DNA of 64,000 nucleotides, taken from the NCBI RefSeq assembly GCF_026230105.1, contig NC_079479.1, positions 30,721,385 to 30,785,384 on the forward strand, in the 5' to 3' direction. The stretch is from Diorhabda sublineata (Eukaryota; Arthropoda; Insecta; Coleoptera; Chrysomelidae). The position numbers and the translations under genes are program-made. Under the pieces are notes generated by a model that saw nothing but the letters and a program-made list of their open reading frames with translations, did not search any database and was not told the DNA's origin. This document shows, piece after piece, positions 1 through 13,600 of the stretch. Numbering within the stretch: the first letter of the stretch is position 1; each line of letters begins with the position of its first letter.

Positions 1-447
1 AGTTTTGATGTAAACAATTTTATTATATTTTCAGTTAATTGGGTCAAGTGTAACAACGTATAATTTCAAGACCAAATCTAATCCAAACTTTTGAAATCTA
101 ATTGAAGTTTCAAGTTTAATCCATAATGTGTAGGGAAGAGTGGGGCACAATAGTAAAATGAGAACATAAACAATTGATTATGTATGAGTGGTGGCTGAAA
201 TAAATTGTTTCAGTAATTTCAAATTGAAGAATTGTTAGTTTCATTTAATGCTAAATAAAAATAGCAAAGAATTTTTAGCTTGTATTCTATCATATGTCTA
301 ATCTTAAACTTCTACTCCACTTATAATTTGTTATCTTGGTACACAGGAAAAAGCGTTTAGAAGGGGTTAAAATGATATTTAATAAAGTTCTAAACCAATT
401 TAAATTCCTCACAAAATGCTCTTTTGGAATAACACGGACATTTAGTT
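1..447. other. Unannotated AT-rich sequence
   Basis: I see no gene, RNA or clear repeat here. It lies upstream of a transposase remnant. Confidence 0.5.
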
Positions 448-708
448 CTGCTTTTACCTACAAACCACTCCGAGTTAAATCCCATTGAGAAGATTTGGGC
501 CAGTAGAAATACCACGTTTGGACTAACTGAAGTGGAAAAATTGACCAGAGAGGTAACACCTGAGAAATGGGGAAAAATTGATGAGCACGTGAAGCAATTC
601 GAAATTGAATTAATTCGAAGAGAGTATATTTTTGACGCGACCCTAGACCCAACACAGGATCATCTGGTGAGTTATCTAGTGATTCTAACGAATGGTATTA
701 AAGTCTAA
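448..708 (+). pseudogene. C-terminal remnant of an IS630/Tc1-mariner superfamily transposase
   Basis: The frame reads on the + strand through a HSELNPIEKIWA block, which resembles the third catalytic acidic block (HxxLNPIExxWA) of DDE transposases. It is followed by NTTFGLTEVEKLT and the helical tail typical of these proteins, and ends at a taa. No catalytic core or N-terminus precedes it, so this is a truncated fossil. The block and tail are seen in the sequence; membership of the IS630/Tc1/mariner superfamily is inferred from that pattern. Confidence 0.65.
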
Positions 709-1083
709 ATGCGCCGCGCATCGTCTGTCCTTGTCGTGGCCCAGTTACTTAATAATCAGACTCTAGATGAGGCATACGCGCGCAGCATACCCGCTAGGAT
801 CGACTTCCTTAAAATTACTCCAAATAGGATGTGTACGATTGTCCTTCTTCCAGGAGCAATAATATTGTGTGTTGCCTGACTAGTAGTTTGGGATATCCTA
901 TCCATTGTTACTTTGTTTTAATTTGGTCAATGTAGTAATTGATAATAAAGTCCACAAGTTTATTTTTTCTTTATGTTTTTAACGTTCGGAATAGGACAAG
1001 TATAAACTTATCTTCGAATATTTCTAATCATTGTTTGATAATTATCAATTCTAATAATTGATAGATTAAATAATTAGGAGACA
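709..1083. other. 5' flank of the P450 gene
   Basis: A slightly GC-richer patch (about 705-800) grades into AT-rich sequence. It could hold regulatory sites for the P450, but no specific site is recognisable. Confidence 0.4.
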
Positions 1084-1122
1084 TATAAAAAGGTTAATTT
1101 CATAATAAATCCACTTTCAGTT
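1084..1122 (+). promoter_or_regulatory. Putative core promoter of the P450 gene
   Basis: TATAAAA lies at 1084-1090 and an arthropod-type initiator TCAGTT at 1117-1122. The predicted start near 1119 leaves about a 70-nt 5' UTR before the ATG at 1192. The spacing from TATA to the start is about 35 nt, slightly longer than usual. No transcript evidence is available. Confidence 0.5.
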
Positions 1123-1191
1123 TCAATACAGCTACCGTCTTAACTTTTAGAGTAGCAGTATTGAGTTTCCGAACATTGAAGATACTATAAA

Positions 1192-1612
1192 ATGGAAATT
1201 CTAACAGCTATTTTGTGCACAGTTGTGCTATTTTCGTTCTATTATTACTTGAAATGGAACTACTCCTACTGGAACAGAATTGGGTTAGATTGCCTAGAAC
1301 CACATTACATTTTTGGAAATACTATAAGTTTGTGCAAAGGCGTATCAACAAGTGAAACCTTCGTTAAATTATACAAGGAAATGAAGTCTAAGGGTTACAA
1401 ACATGCTGGCTGTTATTTTTTTTTGAAGCCATTCTATATGCCTGTTGATTTGCAGTTTGTGAAAAACGTTATTCAGACTGATTATGAATATTTTTTGAAC
1501 CACGGCATTTATCACGATGAAGAATCAGAACCTATTACTGCCCATCTCTTTAGTTTGGAAAATGAAAAATGGAGAACGTTAAGGAAAAAGTTATCACCGA
1601 CTTTTACTTCAG
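1192..1612 (+). CDS. P450 exon 1 (residues 1-140 plus first base of G141)
   Basis: It starts at an ATG in a good context (ataaaATGg). It encodes the hydrophobic anchor, the LEPHYIFGN segment after the linker, and helix C (WRTLR). The donor is ag|gttagt at 1613. Reading past the donor gives a stop within two codons, so splicing is required. Confidence 0.92.
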
Positions 1613-4600
1613 GTTAGTGAAAATTTCACTTTTGTAGTAGTAATAACGTATTTTCTATTGAAAATTTCATTGTAAAATCAATCATTTTATTTATTAACAT
1701 CACTAACTTTTTATGTAAAAATAGTTTTACAAAATATGTTTCCGCCATCAACTTTTAATTTCTATGCAATCGCTCTCCTCTAAGTTTCTTCTTCTTTTTT
1801 TTTGAATAGAACTCTGTCTTGCTCAATTCCTCCGAGCTCTCCTTTAAACTCTGAGCTCCTGCTCTTATACCATCTTATACCTAGTGGTATCCGTTGTTTT
1901 TGATTGTTGCCCATTTTGCCTATTTGTTTTTTGCCTAACCTATCTCACCTCAACCTAAATTCTTCTCTAATATCTTGACTTCCTCAATTATTCTTACCGT
2001 TTTCATCTCAATCATCCTCATTATTTCTTCTGTGGTTTATGTATCGACTCTTGGTTCCGTTGTATACTTTGAATTGTGTACTCATCATATTGTTTCTTCA
2101 TCATTTCTCTCAAATATTAATTGACCCCTGATGCTTTTAACGCGTAAGTTGCAGCTTCAAGGCTACTAAATTTCAATTTTTGTTGCTGAGATTACTTCTT
2201 GTCCTTCGGTATTTCACGATGTGTTGTTTCAATATGTTTTAGTTCCATTTTCCGTGTCGTTTTTTGAGTTGACGCGTCCTGTTTCCAAGGCAATAGTATC
2301 GGTTCTATGAGCTGAACAGACAGGAATTACATTCCTTGTAAATCGCACGAGAACGTGGTATTTAACTGGTAAATTCAATAACCATATAAATATTCCATAT
2401 ATAGTCATGTCTTAAAATCAAATATTACATTTTAAATGAAAACAAAATTTTATATACTTTATATACTACACATTTTGATTCCAACGTGACGTCACATTGT
2501 GCGAGAGAGATGGTGCTAAACTACTTCATCCCTCTGGCGAGTAATCTAGGAGGATTACCACTAAGTTTGGATGCAGAAAGTAATAGGAGGTAGTTATATC
2601 AGGAGATTATATCGAATAAGGTAATAAATGAAACTAAATCGTTTTCTCCACCATTTATTTACTGTTCAGTTCAGGATTTTATAATTTATAACTTAATTTT
2701 GACCAACAAGCTTGTCCATTGCAATGGCCACAAGCTAAAGAACATAGTAACCCTGATTTTCTGCATCCACAGCGGGAGCCACAACCATTTTTGCAATTGC
2801 AAAATATTAAGTAGTTCGGCTGGTGTTGGAGGTAATTATGGGCTGCGGGATTTCATTTTTAAGTATCTATATTTTTTGAGGTTCTAAGTTCTACTCTAAC
2901 CACGTTTGGTAGTAGACACATGTCTGTCGTTACGAAGATAGAATTTCATTGCATAAGTCCATATATGACTATATGCTGCACACTCTTCGCGCTCTACCCC
3001 AAAAATGGTTGGTGGTATGGAAGAAAAGTTCAAACAAAAGCTGTAGAGAATTTTATACTCTACAACTTTTATAATAAATACAAATCTCATTTGAGCAATA
3101 GGAACCGAGATATTCGCAAAAAACCGATTTTGATGACCGTTGACCTTCATTATCTTAAGACCCGGACACGATAATAACGGAGACTTTTAAGACAATATTT
3201 AGAACGACAAAACAAAGTTTTATACCAATTTTAAGCTTATTATCTTTTGTTCCGAGGTTGACCCCTTTTTTTTACCTAATATGACTGGGCTATTATATTT
3301 ATTTGGTACAGTTGATTTAATACGTATTATTATCTGACACAAAATTTCAAGCGTTTATAATCAACACACATTAACACATATATCAATTTTGACTTTTCAA
3401 TCAATTTAATTTATTAATCCTCCTCCTAAGTTTATCACTTAGAAACGAAACGTGTTTCAAGCAGTTTCGCGACAGAAAATTCCATTTTAGTTCGTCACAC
3501 GATAGAACGTAATAAAGTTTTCCATATATTCGTCACCTTCGTCTAACATAACACCTTCTGAAGAATCGTTTAACATAACATTTTTATTGATCCTTTCCCA
3601 TATTAAATTAGTTAGCAATAATTAAAAATAACATAAAGTTGTCGAAGCGGCGCCGTATCAAAAAACAAAGATAAAATTGATTTAAGGGAGATAATTTTTG
3701 AGAAAATTTGAATTCATCAAGATAGCATTTTTATTTTAAATCTGTTTACTGAAATAACCAAACGTCATATTATCAGCATTTTTATCGAGTCAGTCACCAG
3801 AAAACGGGACATTTACATTGGTTACTTAACTATATAGAAGGGTTGATCACAGATCACCAGAGCAGATATTCTCAGGTCCTCGTATGACCTCTCCTCGCAA
3901 TAGGAATGCTTCCTCCAAAGGAGAGATTTATTTCACTATATCTAATCTATAATTTTTAATGAAATGACTAGTAGAGTAGTGATGATTCTTCTGTACATTA
4001 GACTGCTGGAAAAACTAAAAGAAGCCGAAGAAATTGTTGCAGAGCGCCATTGAGTAGTTTTAAGAGACGTAAAGAAACTTTCAGATAAGTTTTGACACAT
4101 AAGACAAACCTGTAAAAACTACAGTAGTAAGAACTGTATTTAATATACAATTCATCTACTATTAGAAGTTGTTAATACTCTTTAAATGTAGGTGATAATA
4201 ATTGTTTGAGTATCTCCCAATCATCAGCGCTTTCACAAAATTATTGAGGTATTCAATAGACAGAAGTAAATGGATGCATTCATATTATTTCCCCAAACAA
4301 TTCCCGATTTAAATGATATTAGAAGAAAGTAAGGAAAAAATTACTTTTGCTTTATTCTCAATTGAATATAAATTCGAAATGTTTGAGTTTCTTTTCAAAA
4401 TAAAATGTAACTGAGATACTTTGATGGATTGAATGCACTAATGTTGCCATTTCGTAGCTCATGGTTCCAGGTTAGAACTTTATTTCTTTAAATTCTTTAA
4501 TTGACAGCACAAGCACAGAACTAGAAACTATTTTGACGAAATACGCTAATATACCGGTGTTGCCGTAACTATTCGTTCGTGCTTCCATATCGCTGCCAAT

Positions 4601-7600
4601 CAAATCACTCCCTTTGGTGATCGTTCGCTTGTGATAGGAGTAAGTTAAGAATACTGGCTTTGACTACGTGAAAAACTTATGAGGGAGTACACCTCATACT
4701 TCTTTTCATGTACTCTGTCGGCAAAGCGATGAATTAGCCAGACACTACAAGACAGTCAACTCTCGGAACGTACACTTCTGATATTTGGAACAATGTATTA
4801 TTAGAAATCAGTCAACGAACAATTATTTTTATTATTATTAGTAATTTCGAAAGCCACTACCGATGCCGGTCAATAAGTGTGTCATCTTCCGACGTGTTCG
4901 TGGCGATAAGAAATTTTCATGTTTATAGGGCTTGTTGTTGAGTGGGTAAAAGAGAATTTATTACTTTACTGCCTGAATCTCGGATGAAATATATGGAAAA
5001 CCTCGTCAGATTGATATTCTTGGTGTTGGGTTGCTTTCGTTTATTTCTGTAAAATATTGCGGCGACATATTACGTAAATAATATACTAATCTGTGTTTTT
5101 GTAATATCGTATTGATTTGATTTGTTATCTGGTATCGCAAAAAATATAACACTTATTGCTAAAATTTCCATGTGATATTTGAATATAACGAAAATTATTT
5201 ATATTCACTTTTAATTGTTTACATTTCATCGAACTTGGAGTGTTTTTCTCGGTGATGATTTTATTGGAGGCTTCCATTAGAATAGTTACCTTTGAACATA
5301 AAATATTACTCTTGTGATAAAAACTTTGTTCCAAAACAGTCAAATTATTTTTGCTGTTGAGGTGTAGGGTAGATGAAAAAACTCAAATATCCCGGAAATT
5401 CCAAAATTTATTTTGCATTTAAATTTCAAAGCTTTCAAAATATCAATAAGTGTTAAATATTTTTAGGATGTGCAATACTGGCATAATCCAAAACTAAAAA
5501 AAATGTTTTATAGTTAAGAAGTACAAAACACTCATATTTATGAAATTATCGAGAGAAAATATTTAACAGGGTATTTACAAAACTTCAAAACATCATTTTA
5601 CAAAATTTTGTTTCTAAAATAAAACAAATTCACTTCAATTAAATAGTCTGTTCTCTAGACATGTATACCAGTGACTGTTCAATCAACATTTCCACTTGAA
5701 TCTTCTGATTGTTGTGTAGTTTCTTTTTCTTTGTTTCAAAACTTCTGGTAACTGCTTATTTTTTTCAATACATTCTTGTTTTTTATGAGCATTTCGTAAA
5801 ATTCATCACAAGAATGATCGAAATTCACTCAGACCATCAACATGTAACTTTTCGTTTCGATCTGTATACGAGATTTTTCATATGACCAAATGTTATTTAT
5901 CAGGGAAAATACAGAACAGTTTTTACCTATTTTATAAAACTCAAATAATTAAAATTTTCGTTTTACTGGCAAAAAATCGGGACTTTTCGTACAATCCCAA
6001 ATGCCTGAAATAATGGGACTGTCCTGTCCATATTTCATTGTCATGACATACCTACCGCACTTTTTGAATTATGATTAAGCGAAAAAATACATTTGAATTT
6101 TAAACAAAATTCCAAAAAGTTGCAAAGTAATTTTTAAAAAGCTTCGATAATGTATAGATTTCCAATGAAGAAATTCTATTATAACAATATTGCCTATTAT
6201 TTTAACAATCCGAGTCGCTGAAGAACGCAAAATCATTTGTTATTTTTCCATTTTACTATATTTTTTGCTTCTTCAAAAATAGACTACTTCTGTGACCATA
6301 TTAGCAATTTATCTAATACAGATTTGGCAAGTTTCTAAATTTTCTTCGCTTCTCCAATGTATTCATCCCCAATATTAAAGTACTTCGAAAAACATACAGC
6401 GAGGTACTGAAGTAACAGATACATTATTTTTATATATAACTAAAAACAGGACTTGAGAAATGGGAAAATGCACCATCTTGTTAACTGCAGGTGTTTCTAC
6501 TATCAACAGGACTTGCGAAAATGAAAGATGCACGATCTTGTTAACTGCAGATGTTTCTACTATCTCTAGAACTTGACAAATGGGAAGATACACCATCTTG
6601 TTAACTGCAGATGTTTCTATTATCAACAGGACTTGTCAAATGGGAAGATGCACCATCTTGTTAACTGCAGATGTCTCCACCATCAGCTGGACTTGCGAAA
6701 TGAGGAGATGCACCATCTTGTTAACTGCAGATGTTTCTACTATCACTAGGACTTATCAAATGGGAAGATGCACCATCTTGTTAACTGCAGATGTTTCTAC
6801 TATCAACAGGACTTGCGAAAATGAAAGATGCACCATCTTGTTAACTGCAGATGTTTCTACTATTAACAGAACTTGTCAAATGTTAAGATGCACCATCTTG
6901 TTAACTGCAGATGTTTCTACTATCACTAGAACTTGTCAAATGGGAAGATACACCATCTTGTTAACTGCAGATGTTTCTACTATCAACAGGACTTGTCAAA
7001 TGGGAAGATGCACCATCTTGTTAACTGCAGATGTCTCCACCATCAACTGGACTTGCAAAATGAGGAGATGCACCATCTTGTTAACTGCATATGTCTCCAC
7101 CATCAACTGGACTTGCGAAATGAGGAAATGCACCATCTTGTTAACTGCAGATGTCTCCACCATCAACTGGACTTGCGAAAATGAAAGATGCACCATCTTG
7201 TTAACTGCAGATGTTTCCAGCATCAACTGGACTTGCGAAATGAGGAGATGCACCATCTTGTTAACTGCAGATGTTTCTACTATCACTAGGACTTGTCAAA
7301 TGGGAAGATGCACCATCTTGTTAACTGCAGATGTTTCCAGCATCAACTGGACTTGCGAAATGAGGAGATGCACCATCTTGTTAACTGCAGATGTTTCTAC
7401 TATCACTAGGACTTGTCAAATGGGAAGATGCACCATCTTGTTAACTGCAGATGTTTCCAGCATCAACTGGACTTGCGAAATGAGGAGATGCACCATCTTG
7501 TTAACTGCAGATGTTTCTACTATCACTAGGACTTGTCAAATGGGAAGATGCACCATCTTGTTAACTGCAGATGTTTCCAGCATCAACTGGACTTGCGAAA

Positions 7601-10600
7601 TGAGGAGATGCACCATCTTGTTAACTGCAGATGTTTCTACTATCACTAGGACTTGTCAAATGGGAAGATGCACCATCTTGTTAACTGCAGATGTCTCCAC
7701 CATCAGCTGGACTTGCGAAATGAGGAGTTGCACCATCTTGTTAACTGCAGATGTTTCTACTATCACTAGGACTTGTCAAATGGGAAGATGCACCATCTTG
7801 TTAACTGCAGATGTTTCTACTATTAACAGAACTTGTCAAATGTTAAGATGCACCATCTTGTTAACTGCAGATGTTTCCAGCATCAACTGGACTTGCGAAA
7901 TGAGGAGATGCACCATCTTGTTAACTGCAGATGTTTCTACTATCACTAGGACTTGTCAAATGGGAAGATGCACCATCTTGTTAACTGCAGATGTTTCCAG
8001 CATCAACTGGACTTGCGAAATGAGGAGATGCACCATCTTGTTAACTGCAGATGTTTCTACTATCACTAGGACTTGTCAAATGGGAAGATGCACCATCTTG
8101 TTAACTGCAGATGTCTCCACCATCAGCTGGACTTGCGAAATGAGGAGTTGCACCATCTTGTTAACTGCAGATGTTTCTACTATCACTAGGACTTGTCAAA
8201 TGGGAAGATGCACCATCTTGTTAACTGCAGATGTTTCTACTATTAACAGAACTTGTCAAATGTTAAGATGCACCATCTTGTTAACTGCAGATGTTTCTAC
8301 TATCACTAGAACTTGTCAAATGGGAAGATACACCATCTTGTTAACTGCAGATGTTTCTACTATCAACAGGACTTGTCAAATGGGAAGATGCACCATCTTG
8401 TTAACTGCAGATGTCTCCACCATCAGCTGGACTTGCGAAATGAGGAGTTGCACCATCTTGTTAACTGCAGATGTTTCTACTATCACTAGGACTTGTCAAA
8501 TGGGAAGATGCACCATCTTGTTAACTGCAGATGTTTCTACTATTAACAGAACTTGTCAAATGTTAAGATGCACCATCTTGTTAACTGCAGATGTTTCTAC
8601 TATCACTAGAACTTGTCAAATGGGAAGATACACCATCTTGTTAACTGCAGATGTTTCTACTATCAACAGGACTTGTCAAATGGGAAGATGCACCATCTTG
8701 TTAACTGCAGATGTCTCCACCATCAGCTGGACTTGCGAAATGAGGAGTTGCACCATCTTGTTAACTGCAGATGTTTCTACTATCACTAGGACTTGTCAAA
8801 TGGGAAGATGCACCATCTTGTTAACTGCAGATGTTTCTACTATTAACAGAACTTGTCAAATGTTAAGATGCACCATCTTGTTAACTGCAGATGTTTCTAC
8901 TATCACTAGAACTTGTCAAATGGGAAGATACACCATCTTGTTAACTGCAGATGTTTCTACTATCAACAGGACTTGTCAAATGGGAAGATGCACCATCTTG
9001 TTAACTGCAGATGTTTCCACCATCAACTGGACTTGCAAAATGAGGAGATGCACCATCTTGTTAACTGCATATGTCTCCACCATCAACTGGACTTGCGAAA
9101 TGAGGAGATGCACCATCTTGTTAACTGCAGATGTCTCCACCATCAACTGGACTTGCGAAAATGAAAGATGCACCATCTTGTTAACTGCAGATGTTTCCAG
9201 CATCAACTGGACTTGCGAAATGAGGAGACGCACCATCTTGTTAACTGCAGATGTTTCTACTATCACTAGGACTTGTCAAATGGGAAGATGCACCATCTTG
9301 TTAACTGCAGATGTTTCCAGCATCAACTGGACTTGCGAATTGAGGAGATGCACCATCTTGTTAACTGCAGATGTTTCTACTATCACTAGGACTTGTCAAA
9401 TGGGAAGATGCACCATCTTGTTAACTGCAGATGTTTCCAGCATCAACTGGACTTGCGAATTGAGGAGATGCACCATCTTGTTAACTGCAGATGTTTCTAC
9501 TATCACTAGGACTTGTCAAATGGGAAGATACACCATCTTGTTAACTGCAAATGTTTCTACTAACAACAGGACTTGCGAAAATGAAAGATGCACCATCTTG
9601 TTAACTGCAGATGTTTCCAGCATCAACTGGACTTGCGAAATGAGGAGATGCACCATCTTGTTAACTGCAGATGTTTCTACTATCAACAGGACTTGTCAAA
9701 TGGGAAGATGCACCATCTTGTTAACTGCAGATGTCTCCACCATCAACTGGACTTGCGAAATGAGGAGATGCACCATCTTGTTAACTGCAGATATCTCCAC
9801 CATCAACTGGACTTGCGAAAATGAAAGATGCACCATCTTGTTAACTGCAGATGTTTCCAGCATCAACTGGACTTGCGAAATGAGGAGATGCACCATCTTG
9901 TTAACTGCAGATGTTTCTACTATCACTAGGACTTGTCAAATGGGAAGATGCACCATCTTGTTAACTGCAGATGTTTCTACTATCACTAGAACTTGTCAAA
10001 TGGGAAGATACACCATCTTGTTAACTGCAGATGTTTCTACTATCAACAGGACTTGTCAAATGGGAAGATGCACCATCTTGTTAACTGCAGATGTCTCCAC
10101 CATCAACTGGACTTGCGAAATGAGGAGATGCACCATCTTGTTAACTGCAGATATCTCCACCATCAACTGGACTTGCGAAAATGAAAGATGCACCATCTTG
10201 TTAACTGCAGATGTTTCCAGCATCAACTGGACTTGCGAAATGAGGAGATGCACCATCTTGTTAACTGCAGATGTTTCTACTATCACTAGGACTTGTCAAA
10301 TGGGAAGATGCACCATCTTGTTAACTGCAGATGTTTCCACCATGAACAGGACTTGCGAATTGAGGAGATGCACCATCTTGTTAACTGCAGATGTTTTTAC
10401 TATCAACAGGACTTGCGAAATGGGAATATTTAACATTTTGTTAATATCAGATATCTCTTTTCGCATCTTTCCAAATATTCTTAGAGAGTTTCGTTAAGAA
10501 TATTGGTCATATAAGTCAATCTCTATACAAACATTCACTTTTCAAGTGCATTAGCTATGGCACTTCCATCATCAAATAGAAAAGATCATTTGCTTATTTG

Positions 10601-13600
10601 CAATATCTACAATTATTTCTAGATTTTTAGGGCAATTTTTCGTAGTATCAATATATATACATAATAATTTTCACATATTTAGTTTAGTCTCCGATTTATT
10701 ATAATATTATTATCATTATATATTATTATTATAATAAATTAATACGACCAGATACATAATTCTATTAAATCTCTAATGTGTTTTATAAAGTATTATTAAA
10801 GCGGTTTGTTGATTTATCACAACCTACCACTTGATAACTGATTACTAAGCTTACCAGGTGGCTCTTATCATTTGTAAATATGTAATTCCCAAAATAAGAG
10901 ATATATAATAAAATAGATATGAAAAAATCAGTTTTCGCTGTAAAATCTAAAGAAAGGTCGGCAAATTTTTCATCCAAAAGATTTGGAATCCTAAAACATG
11001 CCTTTTACGAAGAATTAGAAATAATGTGGACGTGAGAGGTCCTCGTAATCATAATTTTGAACCAGTTTTTTTACCAGAATAAGAGAAAGAGTTGGTTGCT
11101 CTTACTGTGGATTTAGAAAGTAAATTTTATGACTCAACTCCACGTGATGTTCAAAAATAAGTATTTGACTTTGCCGAAAAGACCGCGATTCCGCATAATG
11201 TTAATAAAAATAAAGGACTTGCTGGAAAAGATTGGTTAAACGGATTTCCCAAGCAAAATCCACAAATATCTTCAAGAGAACTGAAGCCTACAAGTATACT
11301 AGAGCTGCTACCTTTAACAGACTCCAAGTAAAAAAGAATATGATATATTAAAATCTGTGATTGATAAATACTCTTTGCAACCACTATTTAGTCTAAAAAG
11401 ATTATTGCAAACAGGTTGGTCGAATTGTAAGTGCCGAGCGTAGATTTAACATAACTGTTCCTTGTGCAATATCAGCAGATGGACAATATATTCTTCTTTT
11501 TTTCCTCCCCAACGTATGCCACCCACAATAATGAAAGATAGTCCAGCAGGATCGGTTGAATACGCAAATGGATGTGGACGGATGGAATCAGAACACTTTA
11601 TCAAATATCTGGAACATTTCGTAACGTTTGTAAAGCCTACAGAAAATAGGAAAAATTTCCTAATTTTGGATAACCATAGTAGTCATAGAACTCTAGAAGC
11701 CATTACTTTTGATAGCGAAAACAACATAATCATGGTTTCGTTTCGTCCACACACCAATCACCGATTAAAACCGTTGGATTGTAGTATGTATTTACAGTTC
11801 ATTTAAAAGTCAGCATGCCCGAGAGCTCGAATTATGGCTAACAATCCTTCTCAAAGGATTGCAATCTATGATATTGTAGAAATATTTGGTAAAGCATTTA
11901 CAAAGATGGCTACTGGGATTAGTCCGTTTGATCCAGATATTTTTTCTGAAGAAGACTATATGCCTTCTCAAGTCACTGAAGAGGCTGAGCCTTCGACAAA
12001 CTCACCATTTTGCTCAACTCAGCCGATCATAAATAATTTGATAGGTGAAAAGTGTCCAACAGATGGATAATAAAAATAAAATTCTACGAAATCAAATTTC
12101 ACCAAAATCTATCTCCCAAAAACGACGAAACGAAAATCAAACTCAGCATTCAGAAGAATTAATTGTCTCATCTTTGAAAATTTGAAAAAATAACGAAGAA
12201 GAAGAAAAACGACGTAAAGAATTACTAGTAATCTTCAAAAAATTATGCAAGAATTTGACCGAAAATAAAAAAAGCAGTGATTCACAGGATGGATCCAGTG
12301 AATCCATCATTATAATTAATTTTATTTAATCGAAAAAATTTAGATCAAATTTGAGCACTGGTTTCAAATTTTCATAACCATTTCCCTGCCCACGCTCCGA
12401 AGAATATTTTCACGAACATAAATTAATTATTGAAGAATAAGGTTCAGACATACTAAAAAAGCATGTTCATTTATTACTTTTTTAATTATATTCAATAAAT
12501 CATCGATTTCTGGGTTACATTACCGACATTTCGTTAAAAAATGCATTTATTCTTTCCGAGTATGAAAAACTTAACCTAACCTAACCTAACTGAATTGGCG
12601 CCATTCAAATGCTTTTTAATTATCTACCTGTTGAAATATAAAGACAGAATAATATAGTCCGTATTTAATTAAATAATATTTCACAGATAAAAACGCGAAA
12701 GACGATTATTTGATATTATAATCCATATTAAGTACTTTAGAAATAAAATTTGAATAATTTGCTTATTGTTATATTGTTTGAGATCAATTAGAGTTTCTAA
12801 TTTATAAACTCAGTGTTGCCAACTCGTTTTGAATCTTTAGAAAATGATATATGCTTTTATTCCCCAATTGTTCCAAGCCTTTATTATATTAATAGTTTGA
12901 TTTTTTATCTATTACAAACATTAACTTTTTGTGATAGTACTTTTGAAATTATCTACCAACATATTTACGTTGTTGATATTGTGTATTTACATTTCTCAAA
13001 CTTCCTACTTTTATATTAGCATTAATTTCAAAATAAACAATAAAAAAATTTGATGAATTGATTATCATAAATCAAATCCTAAGGTCTAAATCAAATTATA
13101 TACATTGTCAGTTATTTATTCTGATATCTATACTATTTATTTATATTCTATTATTCGGATTATTAATATTCATATGTGATCCACAATAATCAAAACTTAT
13201 CTTAATTATACATTGACGTAAGTATTCCCCAACAAATACCTTTCAAGTCGTCGAAATGAACTATCCGAATAACTGGACTTGAGATTAGGAATTTCATTTT
13301 TGATTTCAAGTAAATTGATTCATAATTGATTGATTGAAATTTCCTATTTTTTAATATAAATAATGCTTTGAGTTTAGATTTGATTAAATAGTAATCTGAT
13401 GGTGCAAGGTCCGGACTATATGATGGATTTGATAGGAGTTTGTTACTACAAAGTGCTTCGATCTTTCACGTAACTTTCACAGTATGTGATTTCACTTAAC
13501 TAAATCTGGATATTACTCTAATAAAACCTCATAAATTCGCGTCAGCTGTATATTACCTACTTCGGCATTGGTAGCTTGTCCATCTAGAAAGATTTAGGAA

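Noticed and set aside
2896..3174. Opposing 84-codon ORFs
   Set aside because: No recognisable domain, no codon or splice support, and fully overlapping on both strands.
6447..10440. CRISPR-like array
   Set aside because: Units abut directly with no unique spacers, and the genome is eukaryotic.
6580..10497. 1305-codon open reading frame as a giant repetitive protein gene
   Set aside because: A 60-bp unit without a stop in one frame gives an endless ORF automatically. It lies within a P450 intron and has no splice or promoter signals of its own. Other frames, including the minus strand, are also open for long runs. Kept only as a question in findings.
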